Both the position numbers and the translations under genes were made by a program. Below are positions 33,268 through 40,589 of a stretch of 64,000 nucleotides of DNA, piece by piece. The stretch is from Treponema sp. (GTDB lineage Bacteria > Spirochaetota > Spirochaetia > Treponematales > Treponemataceae), in the NCBI GenBank assembly GCA_017629095.1, contig JAGBXW010000035.1, positions 1 through 64,000 on the forward strand, read 5' to 3'. The notes under the pieces were generated by a model that saw nothing but the letters and a program-made list of their open reading frames with translations, made no database searches and was not told where the DNA came from. The first letter of the stretch is position 1. Every line of letters begins with the position of its first letter.

Positions 33268-34449
33268 ATGAAGTTATCTTTTGGCAGGATTGCAGTATTT
33301 TTTCTCACCAGTTTTTTCTGTTCTTCCCTGTGGTGTCAGCCAGTGGAATTGTACGGACAGGAGTATCTGGAAGGTGGAGTAGGGCAGGATTTTTTTGAAG
33401 CTTCTACTGATGGAGTTTCTCCTTCCCTTCCACCCTTACTTGCCGGTTTGTGGCAAAATAGCCAACGGATTGTCTCCTTTGAAAATCTTGATTCTGCCAG
33501 TGTCATCTTAAAATTGTTCTATGGCTGGTATTACGACCGGGCTGCAGAGCCAGGAGCCCAAACTCTTGTGGAATCCACCATGAGCACCACCCAACTAGAC
33601 TATAATTATAGTGGTGCTTCCCAGCAGGATTTTATCGACCGCAATAGCGTCACCATTACAGATGAAGTCCTTCAATATGATTCCCTGCCTCCTCGTCCCA
33701 AAAATGATGCTACATCTCCCCGTGCCCAACAACTTTTAGTGGAATTTGAATCATTGATTCCAGAAACAGAAACAAGTGGTGCTTGGAATATCTGGATCAC
33801 CTACCCAGATATTAAGGAGCGTCACGCCATTCCTGTGGCTGTCTTTGACGGAAAGCTCTACGTAAATTTCTACCTTGGATCAAATGACACTGTTTCCCGA
33901 TTTTTCCAAGCAGCTTCTAATACTAACGGAATCACCATTAGCACTCCCCTGTTGGACAAAGAGGTAACTTCTTATCTTGTAACAGGTTCTCGTATGTATA
34001 AGATTCGCTATTGGCAAACCGACATGGAATATGATGGGGAAACTGAGGCTGTTCTTTCTGGTGAGGATGGAAATTATCAGGTACCAAAGCATTTATTGAT
34101 TGGTGGCACCGTCTATACCTGCGTTGCTGGCAGGCGAGTTGATATTCGCAACGTGGAAGAAATCCCCCTTGATATTTCTGGATTTACCATGAGTAGTGAC
34201 AATCGGATTATTGTGCAAAAATCAGCCTATCTTTCCTTGATGGACAACAATGCTTCTGAACTGTACCAGCTCATTGCAGAGGCCAATAGTCGTAGGGCTC
34301 CACCACCACCGCTACCAATTCCCTTAGGTGACCTTGATTTTCATTATGCTGAGATAGAAGATTTACGAAAATACATGATTCCTCAGCCTGAATTTCCAGA
34401 ATTTGAAGATTGGGATTATATTAAGACTGCAACGAATCAGAGTTTTTAA
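33268..34449 (+). CDS. Exported protein of unknown function
   Basis: I do not recognise this 393-residue protein. It has a basic N-terminus and one hydrophobic stretch (residues 7-22) typical of a signal peptide, ending near SSLWCQ; the Cys is not in a standard lipobox. The mature part is rich in aromatic and acidic residues, with a beta-rich pattern, a proline stretch (APPPPLPIPLG) near residue 355 and no transmembrane helix. ATG 33268 is chosen because the signal peptide starts there. Its 3' end overlaps the convergent VanZ-like gene by 29 bp. It could be a periplasmic or surface beta protein of treponemes. Confidence 0.7.
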   Translation: MKLSFGRIAVFFLTSFFCSSLWCQPVELYGQEYLEGGVGQDFFEASTDGVSPSLPPLLAGLWQNSQRIVSFENLDSASVILKLFYGWYYDRAAEPGAQTLVESTMSTTQLDYNYSGASQQDFIDRNSVTITDEVLQYDSLPPRPKNDATSPRAQQLLVEFESLIPETETSGAWNIWITYPDIKERHAIPVAVFDGKLYVNFYLGSNDTVSRFFQAASNTNGITISTPLLDKEVTSYLVTGSRMYKIRYWQTDMEYDGETEAVLSGEDGNYQVPKHLLIGGTVYTCVAGRRVDIRNVEEIPLDISGFTMSSDNRIIVQKSAYLSLMDNNASELYQLIAEANSRRAPPPPLPIPLGDLDFHYAEIEDLRKYMIPQPEFPEFEDWDYIKTATNQSF

Positions 34450-34819
34450 TCTTTATTTTTTGGAGGAGCCATGCTCCTACAAAACCAGCTATTCCTCCTA
34501 ACAACCCACCTATGAAATCTGCAACCCAGTCCAGGATAGAAGCATAGCGTCCTGGTACATGATATTGGTGGATTTCGTCCACTATACCATAGGCAGCCAC
34601 AATGAGTGTTACAAGGAGGATATGTTTAAGCGGCTTTTGTATCCAAGCCTTTTGTTTAAACCACCAAGTCCAGAAAAACCCCAAACCTGCAAAACAAACA
34701 AGGTGAATCAATTTGTCAGATACAGAGGGTAACTGGAGTGTCTCCAAGGTTCCTGAGGAAAGGTACCAACTGATGCCCATGGTAATAAGGGCAGGGAGTT
34801 TAAGAATTATCTTTTTCAT
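34421..34819 (-). CDS. VanZ-like membrane protein
   Basis: A small membrane protein of 132 aa with four hydrophobic segments. The family pattern is visible: DKLIHLVCFAGLGFFW near residue 35, and DEIHQYHVPGRYASILDWVADFIGGLLGG after residue 80. VanZ is known for low-level teicoplanin resistance in enterococci, but most family members have no defined role. It begins 20 bp inside the WecA-like gene on the same strand, so the two are translationally coupled, hinting at work on the same lipid-linked glycan. The 3' end overlaps a + strand gene by 29 bp. Confidence 0.82.
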   Translation of the reverse strand: MKKIILKLPALITMGISWYLSSGTLETLQLPSVSDKLIHLVCFAGLGFFWTWWFKQKAWIQKPLKHILLVTLIVAAYGIVDEIHQYHVPGRYASILDWVADFIGGLLGGIAGFVGAWLLQKIKIKNSDSLQS

Positions 34820-35924
34820 TTTTCCAATGAGCTTCTTGTTTTTCAGTAACAATAGCACGTTGTTTTCGTAAAACTGCCCGGTGGGTATAGTGAATCACTA
34901 CAAAGAAGGCACTGACTACACAAACTGCACCTACCAAGATAAAAAATCCTTTGATAGGGCCACACCATAGGCCAATAATCACAAAGGCGCAAAGACCGAG
35001 CTGCAGTAAAAGGAGAATACTTAAAAGAGCCTTTGTACTATATCCCATGTTCATCAACTTGTGATGGAGATGAGCCCTATCTGGTGAAAAAAATGAACGC
35101 CCTTCCCTGGTTCGTCTCCAAATAGCGGCAATGGTGTCCAAGATTGGGATACCTGCCAAAATAAATGCCACTACGGAACGATTATAATCAAAGGAATTTC
35201 CAAAGGGAAAGAGGGGAATGGCTGCTACCATAAAGCCCAAAAACTGACTTCCTCCATCTCCCATGAAAATTTTTGCTTTTGGCTTATTATACAATAGAAA
35301 TCCTATAACTGCCACTGCTAGGATAAAACAAATTCCTGCAATATCCAGCCGTGATGCCATGAAATATAGGAATCCATAGGTAAGGAGAATTAAGGTGGAA
35401 ATACTTCCACACAGAGCATCAACCCCGTCAATGAGGTTAAAGGCATTGATTACACCAATTGTCCAGAAGAAGGTAATAGGATAGCTTAAAATTCCAAATT
35501 TCCAAGAACCTAACTGTGTAAACCGAGTTCCAGAAAAAATCATGATGAAGGTAGCAATCACCTGAACAAGAAATTTCAGTTTTGCTGGTAATTCTAAAAA
35601 GTCATCGATGATTCCAAAGAGAAAGATAATTAGTCCAGCAATGATTATTGGAAGAAAAGTACTGAGAGAAAAATTAACTTCATTATTGATGTAAAAGAAG
35701 GTGGCAACAGCAAAGCCCACAAAAAAACCAACACCACCAAGGCGTGGTATAGAACCACTGTGAACTTTGCGTTCATTTGTTTTGTCATACCAACCTTGTT
35801 TGTGGCAGAAAAATATTATTAGGGGGATAAGTGTCGCTGATATAGCAAATGACAAAATTATATAAAATAACAAATTAATACCCCCCCCCCAACTAATCTT
35901 TTTTGTATTTATAGAATAAGGCAT
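34800..35924 (-). CDS. WecA/TagO-type polyprenyl-phosphate sugar-1-phosphate transferase
   Basis: An integral membrane enzyme that starts a surface glycan by moving a sugar-1-phosphate (usually GlcNAc-1-P) onto undecaprenyl phosphate. About eleven hydrophobic segments are present. Signatures are ERKVHSGSIPRLGGVGF, NAFNLIDGVDALCG, FMGDGGSQFLGF and DRAHLHHKL; the last separates WecA/TagO from MraY. Codons 12-15 contain a run of ten G (35881-35890 on the + strand as C), so one-base slippage would shift the frame. Either the ATG at 35924 (no ribosome binding site) or a TTG just after the G run could be the start; in the second case the G run would act as the ribosome binding site. Length 374 aa. 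Confidence 0.9.
   Translation of the reverse strand: MPYSINTKKISWGGGINLLFYIILSFAISATLIPLIIFFCHKQGWYDKTNERKVHSGSIPRLGGVGFFVGFAVATFFYINNEVNFSLSTFLPIIIAGLIIFLFGIIDDFLELPAKLKFLVQVIATFIMIFSGTRFTQLGSWKFGILSYPITFFWTIGVINAFNLIDGVDALCGSISTLILLTYGFLYFMASRLDIAGICFILAVAVIGFLLYNKPKAKIFMGDGGSQFLGFMVAAIPLFPFGNSFDYNRSVVAFILAGIPILDTIAAIWRRTREGRSFFSPDRAHLHHKLMNMGYSTKALLSILLLLQLGLCAFVIIGLWCGPIKGFFILVGAVCVVSAFFVVIHYTHRAVLRKQRAIVTEKQEAHWKNEKDNS
35881..35890 (-). repeat. G10 homopolymer at the 5' end of the WecA-like gene
   Basis: Ten consecutive C on the + strand (G on the coding strand) lie 34 bp inside the gene as annotated. Poly-G tracts of this length are known slippage sites in Treponema pallidum, where they vary tpr and other genes. 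Gain or loss of one base would put the ATG 35924 frame out of phase. Confidence 0.85.
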
Positions 35925-36043
35925 ACTGCAACTAAAATCTATAAAAGTTCAGGAGAAACAGATTTAATATTGCTTACAAGGTGGAACACGTTGCAAACAA
36001 ATTCACATAGCTAACAGTATAACGCACATAGTAATTTTTTTCA

Positions 36044-36058
36044 ACTTATGATATAAGT
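36044..36058. promoter_or_regulatory. Inverted-repeat operator at the DtxR-type gene
   Basis: ACTTATGATATAAGT is a perfect 6-bp inverted repeat around GAT that ends 7 bp before the ATG at 36066. It contains the -10 candidates TATGAT and TATAAG, so protein bound here would block transcription. No Shine-Dalgarno sequence separates it from the gene. Confidence 0.5.
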
Positions 36059-36065
36059 ATGTGCT

Positions 36066-36440
36066 ATGTATGAATCTGGTGAAAATTATTTGGAAGCAAT
36101 CTTAATTTTGGAACAAGAAAATGTTATTGTTCGTTCCATAGATGTGGCTCATAAGTTGTCTGTTTCTAAGCCCAGTGTGAGTCGGGCTATGGGGCTTTTA
36201 CGTCAAGAAGGATATATTGAAATGGCAGACAATGGCCCAATTTTTCTTACCGAAAAAGGTCGGGAAAAAGCAGTGAAAATTTATCATCGTCATTGCGTTC
36301 TAACAGATTTTTTGGAAAAAATATCAAAGGTTCCTCGAGAACAGGCGGAAGAAAATGCCTGTAAAATAGAACATATTCTTGATGAGGATGTGTTTCAGGG
36401 AATTCAAAAATATCTGAAAGAAAAATTATTAGAGGAGTGA
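36066..36440 (+). CDS. DtxR/MntR-family metal-dependent repressor
   Basis: A 124-residue repressor with an N-terminal winged helix (VRSIDVAHKLSVSKPSVSRAMGLL, residues 22-45) and a dimerisation domain, but no SH3-like third domain. Metal ligands can be traced: His76, Cys99, Glu102 and His103 correspond to His79, Cys102, Glu105 and His106 of DtxR. Cys99 makes the site iron-type, because MntR has Glu there. The first ligand (Met10 in DtxR, Asp8 in MntR) is Asn7, an unusual change that may weaken metal binding. It stands 6 bp before argH in an unexpected pairing. It is probably self-regulated through 36044-36058 and predicted to be leaderless. Confidence 0.85.
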   Translation: MYESGENYLEAILILEQENVIVRSIDVAHKLSVSKPSVSRAMGLLRQEGYIEMADNGPIFLTEKGREKAVKIYHRHCVLTDFLEKISKVPREQAEENACKIEHILDEDVFQGIQKYLKEKLLEE

Positions 36441-36446
36441 ACTATC

Positions 36447-37865
36447 ATGGAGTCAGTTGCAAAGGGAGCTATGGAAGGTGGCAATCACGCCGCATTGTGG
36501 CATGGAAGATTTGAGGAGGGGCCTGATGCCCAGGCTGTAGAATTTGAAACCTCAATCTACGTAGATCAAAGAATGGCTCAAGATGATATAACAGGCAGTA
36601 AGGCCCATGTTGCTATGCTTGGTGCCAGCGGAATCATTCCACAAAATGAAGCAGACCAGATTATTCAGGCCTTAGAAGGAATTTCTCAGGATTTGGAAAG
36701 TGGTGCCTTGACCATAGATTATTCTGCAGAGGATATTCACTCATTTATAGAGGGTGTGTTGACGGATAGAATAGGGGAGGCTGGAAAGAAGGTTCACACA
36801 GGGCGGAGTCGCAACGACCAAATCGCCTTAGATGAACGGTTATATCTACGCCATGCAATTCCTACTTTACAGAGTAAGATTAAAACCTTGATTTCCGTCT
36901 TGGTGGATATTGCCGATGGTCATAAGGAAAGTCTTCTCAGTGGCTACACCCATCTTCAGCGGGCCCAACCTGTTACTCTAGCTCATCACCTGTGTGCTTG
37001 GTGCTGGATGTTGCAGCGGGATTATCAGCGACTGGAGGATGCTCTGTCCCGCATTCAGCTTAGTCCCTTGGGAGCTGGTGCCCTAGCAGGGAGCTCTCTC
37101 CCCTTGAACCGAGAGATGGTAGCCAAAACCTTGGGATTTGCCGGTGTTACCCCCAATTCTCTTGATACTGTGGCTGACCGTGATTATTGCATCGAGTTTA
37201 CTGCCGCCTTTTCCTTGTTGATGACCCATCTTTCTCGTTTTTGTGAAGAAGTGATTATCTGGTCAACAGAGGAGTTTAAGTTCATTGACCTTTCAGAAAA
37301 ATGGTCCACAGGCTCCAGCATCATGCCCCAAAAGAAAAATCCTGACTTTGCAGAATTGATTCGTGGACGCACTGGACGTGTCTATGGAAATTTGATTGCC
37401 CTACTTACCATGGTAAAGGGCTTGCCGTTGTCATACAATCGTGACATGCAGGAGGACAAGGAAAGTCTCTTTGATGCTTATGACACGGTAAGTTCCTGCC
37501 TTGAAGTATTTACCCAGATGATTGGAACTGCACGGTGGAATACAGATCGAATGGCTGCATCCTGTACTGGAGGACACGCCAATGCCACCGATGTTGCAGA
37601 ATACCTTGTTCGTAAGGGCATGCCTTTTAGAACTGCTCATGGAGTTGCAGCAAAGGCAGTGCGAATGTGTATAGATAGAGCTTGTAACATAGAAGATTTG
37701 TCCTTGGAAGACTTACAATCATGTTCTAATCTTATAGAAGCAGATATTTTTTCTCTTATAACGCCACAAGCTTGTGTTACCGCTCGTAATCTTACTGGTG
37801 GACCTGCACCAGAGGCTGTAACAGTGCAAATTCAATCTTTACGGGAATGGTACAGTGGTCAATAG
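36447..37865 (+). CDS. argH: Argininosuccinate lyase
   Basis: ArgH splits argininosuccinate into arginine and fumarate, the last step of arginine synthesis. The fumarase/lyase signature GSSIMPQKKNPDFAELIRGR (about residues 290-309), HTGRSRNDQIALDERLYLR and TGGHANATDVAEYL are intact in 472 aa. The N-terminus has about 15 extra residues before LWHGRFEEG. No argG or other arginine gene is nearby; the upstream partner is a DtxR-type repressor with 6 bp spacing and GAGGAG as ribosome binding site. Metal-dependent control of argH would be unusual. Confidence 0.94.
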   Translation: MESVAKGAMEGGNHAALWHGRFEEGPDAQAVEFETSIYVDQRMAQDDITGSKAHVAMLGASGIIPQNEADQIIQALEGISQDLESGALTIDYSAEDIHSFIEGVLTDRIGEAGKKVHTGRSRNDQIALDERLYLRHAIPTLQSKIKTLISVLVDIADGHKESLLSGYTHLQRAQPVTLAHHLCAWCWMLQRDYQRLEDALSRIQLSPLGAGALAGSSLPLNREMVAKTLGFAGVTPNSLDTVADRDYCIEFTAAFSLLMTHLSRFCEEVIIWSTEEFKFIDLSEKWSTGSSIMPQKKNPDFAELIRGRTGRVYGNLIALLTMVKGLPLSYNRDMQEDKESLFDAYDTVSSCLEVFTQMIGTARWNTDRMAASCTGGHANATDVAEYLVRKGMPFRTAHGVAAKAVRMCIDRACNIEDLSLEDLQSCSNLIEADIFSLITPQACVTARNLTGGPAPEAVTVQIQSLREWYSGQ

Positions 37866-37916
37866 CTTTTATATATCAAATATCCTGATTTAGATAATAA
37901 ATGAGCGAAAAAGTTC

Positions 37917-37945
37917 TTGACGAATGGCGTTTTTGGGGGTAAAAT
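37917..37945 (+). promoter_or_regulatory. cydA promoter
   Basis: TTGACG (37917-37922), 17 nt and TAAAAT (37940-37945) give a strong sigma-70-type promoter with a leader of about 58 nt before cydA. Confidence 0.65.
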
Positions 37946-37957
37946 TCTATATCAACA

Positions 37958-37971
37958 ATGTAATTCTACAT
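37958..37971. promoter_or_regulatory. Inverted repeat in the cydA leader
   Basis: ATGTA and TACAT flank ATTC to give a perfect 5-bp inverted repeat just after the expected transcription start. A further ATGTTGTA follows at 37978-37985. It could be an operator for a redox regulator, which is a guess based on position only. Confidence 0.35.
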
Positions 37972-38009
37972 AGTTAGATGTTGTATAAAAGGATAGGAGG
38001 ATTTCTATT

Positions 38010-39392
38010 GTGGATGCATTGAGCTTAGCTCGAGCCCAATTTGCAGTAACTACCATCTATCACTTTCTCTTCGTACCATTGACCATTGGTTTGTCCCTTT
38101 TGGTGGCAATTCTTGAGTCAATCTATGTGAAGACAAATGATGAGAAGTACAAGCAAATGGCTAAATTCTGGGGAAAGTTGTTTTTGATTAACTTCTCCAT
38201 GGGTGTTGTAACTGGAATTGTTCAGGAATTCCAGTTTGGTATGAACTGGTCCGGATATTCTCGTTTTGTTGGAGATATCTTTGGTGCTCCTTTGGCTATT
38301 GAGGCCTTGGTGGCATTCTTCTTGGAGTCTACATTCCTGGGTGTGTGGATTTTCGGTTGGGACAAGCTTTCAAAGAAGGTTCACTTGCTTTCAATGTGGT
38401 TGGCAGCCATTGGTACATCCTTGTCTGCTTTCTGGATTTTGTTAGCAAACTCCTTTATGCAGAATCCTGTTGGATACACACTGAATAATGGCCGTGCCGA
38501 AATGGAAAGTTTCACTGCATTGCTGACTAACGGTCACCTGTGGTGGCAGTTCCCCCATGTTTTAACAGCTGGTTTAACAACTGCAGGTTTCTTTATTGTG
38601 GGTGTTTCTGCAATCAACTTGCTGAAAAAGAGCAATGATGCTTTCTTCACAAAGTCCTTCAAGTTTGGTTCTGTGGCTGCTTTGATTGGTGTTGTGCTGG
38701 TTCTTTTTGTTGGTCACGGACAGATGGTCAATGTTAAAGAAGAACAGCCCATGAAGGCTGCTGCTGCTGAGGCATTGTGGGAAACAGCAGATCCTGCTCC
38801 TTTCACCATCATTGCAAGTATTGATGAGGAAGGTCGCAAGAACAATAGTGCAATTGAACTTCCCAAGATGTTGAGCTTCTTGTACTATTTGAAGTTTGAA
38901 GGAGAGGTTCCTGGTATCAATGATCTACAGGCTCAGATGGAAGCAGAATATGGACCTGGTGACTATATCCCTCCTGTAAAGGTCTTGTTCTGGAGTTTCC
39001 GCATCATGGTTGGTGCTGGTTGTCTCATGCTCTTGTTGGGTGTTATCGCCGTTGTTCTCATGAAGAAAAAGAAGGCTCTTGGAGATTACAAGAAGCTGAT
39101 GGTTATCTTCTCCCTGTCCTTGGGCTTGCCTTTCTTGGCAAATACTTTTGGATGGATTATGGCAGAAATGGGACGTTATCCTTGGTTGGTATACGGCTTG
39201 CAGAAGTTGGAAGAAGGTGTTTCTGTCATCAATACTCCTTCTACCGTTTTGATTTCTTTGGTGGGATTTATCGTAATTTACACTGCATTGGCTATCGCAG
39301 AGATTTTCTTGATGGTTCGCCATGGTATCAAGAATCCTGTTACTGATACTGAAATCGCTGAAAACGATAAGGAGGCTTCACTGTGGACTTAA
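38010..39392 (+). CDS. cydA: Cytochrome bd oxidase subunit I
   Basis: CydA is the catalytic subunit of the quinol:oxygen oxidoreductase in the inner membrane. Haem ligands are conserved: His18 (IYHFLFVPLTIG), the His of FPHVLTAGLTTAGF and the Met of SFRIMVGAG; the proton-path acidic residues lie in EALVAFFLESTFLG. The quinol loop has EEQPMKAAAAEA, and GRYPW replaces the common GRQPW. The short Q-loop (460 aa overall) places it in the CydA-short group. GTG 38010 follows AGGAGG. A treponeme with bd oxidase probably removes oxygen at low tension. Confidence 0.96.
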   Translation: MDALSLARAQFAVTTIYHFLFVPLTIGLSLLVAILESIYVKTNDEKYKQMAKFWGKLFLINFSMGVVTGIVQEFQFGMNWSGYSRFVGDIFGAPLAIEALVAFFLESTFLGVWIFGWDKLSKKVHLLSMWLAAIGTSLSAFWILLANSFMQNPVGYTLNNGRAEMESFTALLTNGHLWWQFPHVLTAGLTTAGFFIVGVSAINLLKKSNDAFFTKSFKFGSVAALIGVVLVLFVGHGQMVNVKEEQPMKAAAAEALWETADPAPFTIIASIDEEGRKNNSAIELPKMLSFLYYLKFEGEVPGINDLQAQMEAEYGPGDYIPPVKVLFWSFRIMVGAGCLMLLLGVIAVVLMKKKKALGDYKKLMVIFSLSLGLPFLANTFGWIMAEMGRYPWLVYGLQKLEEGVSVINTPSTVLISLVGFIVIYTALAIAEIFLMVRHGIKNPVTDTEIAENDKEASLWT

Positions 39393-40393
39393 ATACATTG
39401 TGGTTTATTCTGATTACCGTGCTTTTCAGCGGATTCTTTGTACTGGAAGGATTTGACTACGGTGTAGGTACCTTGTTACCCATCGTTGCAAAGAATGATA
39501 CAGAGCGTCGTGTTGTTTTGAACACTATTGGACCTCACTGGGATGCTAATGAGGTTTGGTTGCTTACCGCTGGTGGAGCTATCTTTGCTGCATTCCCTAA
39601 CTGGTATGCAACATTGTTCAGTGGCTTCTACTTGGCATTGTTTGCTATTCTTTTTGCATTGATTATTCGTGGTGTTGCTATTGACTTCCGCAGCAAGCAC
39701 GACAGTGCTACTTGGAGAAAGACTTGGGACATCTTGTTCTGTGTTGGTTCTCTGTTGCCTTCTGTTCTCTTTGGTGTAGCAGTAAGCAACTTCATGACTG
39801 GTGTTCCTATCGATGCTAACATGGAATATGCTGGTAACTTCTTTACCTTGTTGACACCCTTTACCTTGTTGGGTGGTGTTACCATGTTGTTGGTATTGAC
39901 CTTCCACGGATTGTTGTTCTTGAAGCTGAAGAATGGTGTTCAGGCAATTGAAGATAGAGTAAAGGCTTTGGGAACAAAGCTTGGTCTTGTTATGTTGGTT
40001 GTAACTGTAGCTTGGGTTGTGTTTGCAGCCTTTAAGACTCGTCTTTTGACCAATGGCCCTATTGCTATCGTTGCTGTAGCTTTGGCAGCAGTTCTTTTGA
40101 TTCTTTCTGTATTGTTGCAGGCAAAGGGACTTGATGGAAAGGCATTTATCTGCTCTTCCTTGGCTATTGTTATGGTTGTTGTAACTGTATTCTTCTCAAT
40201 GTTCCCTAATGTAATGATTTCTACCTTGGCTGGTGGACAGAGCCTTGATATTTACAATGCAAGCTCCAGCCCCAAGACATTGAAAATCATGACCATTGTT
40301 GCTCTGACAGCTGTGCCTATTGTTTTGGCCTATTTGGTTTGGAGCTACTGGGTATTCCGCAAGCGTGTTACAGAAAAACACCTGCACTATTAA
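39383..40393 (+). CDS. cydB: Cytochrome bd oxidase subunit II
   Basis: CydB stabilises CydA and the haem b595/d pair. LNTLWFILITVLFSGFFVLEGFDYGVG and NTIGPHWDANEVWLLTAGGAIFAAFPNWYA are family signatures. About eight to nine transmembrane segments fit into 336 aa. The GTG at 39383 overlaps the cydA stop by 10 bp and has AAGGAGG upstream. A strong terminator follows at 40431-40466, so cydAB and cydDC are separate units. Confidence 0.96.
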   Translation: MDLNTLWFILITVLFSGFFVLEGFDYGVGTLLPIVAKNDTERRVVLNTIGPHWDANEVWLLTAGGAIFAAFPNWYATLFSGFYLALFAILFALIIRGVAIDFRSKHDSATWRKTWDILFCVGSLLPSVLFGVAVSNFMTGVPIDANMEYAGNFFTLLTPFTLLGGVTMLLVLTFHGLLFLKLKNGVQAIEDRVKALGTKLGLVMLVVTVAWVVFAAFKTRLLTNGPIAIVAVALAAVLLILSVLLQAKGLDGKAFICSSLAIVMVVVTVFFSMFPNVMISTLAGGQSLDIYNASSSPKTLKIMTIVALTAVPIVLAYLVWSYWVFRKRVTEKHLHY

Positions 40394-40402
40394 TTACATG
40401 GA

Positions 40403-40466
40403 TTCACCAATAGGTGAAATCTAAGATAGAGGCTGATGGTGGCATATGCTATCATCAGCCTTTTTT
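40403..40466 (+). terminator. Strong intrinsic terminator after cydB
   Basis: The main hairpin has a 13-bp stem with two G-T pairs (40431-40443 with 40448-40460), an ATAT loop and six T directly after. A smaller hairpin, TTCACC/GGTGAA with AATA loop (40403-40418), precedes it. Confidence 0.92.
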
Positions 40467-40497
40467 ATTTAAAGTTCCTCTGGGCCCTTGTATTAGT

Positions 40498-40561
40498 TTA
40501 TATTCTAGTTTATTCTGGTTTTGCTAAAAATTTGGTTTTAGATACGTCTGTTATATTCTAG
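40498..40561 (+). repeat. 11-bp direct repeats upstream of cydD
   Basis: TTATATTCTAG occurs at 40498-40508 and again at 40551-40561, 53 bp apart (about five helical turns), with a partial third copy (TAGTTTATTCTGG) at 40506-40518. The second copy is 29 bp before the cydD start. They may bind an activator; no clear -35/-10 pair is seen. Confidence 0.35.
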
Positions 40562-40589
40562 CCAGACAAAATCAACAATAAGGTATTGT

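Noticed and set aside
37958-37985. Rex-type redox operator at cydA
   Set aside because: The repeat ATGTA-N4-TACAT does not match the TTGTGA/TTAACA half-sites known for Rex.
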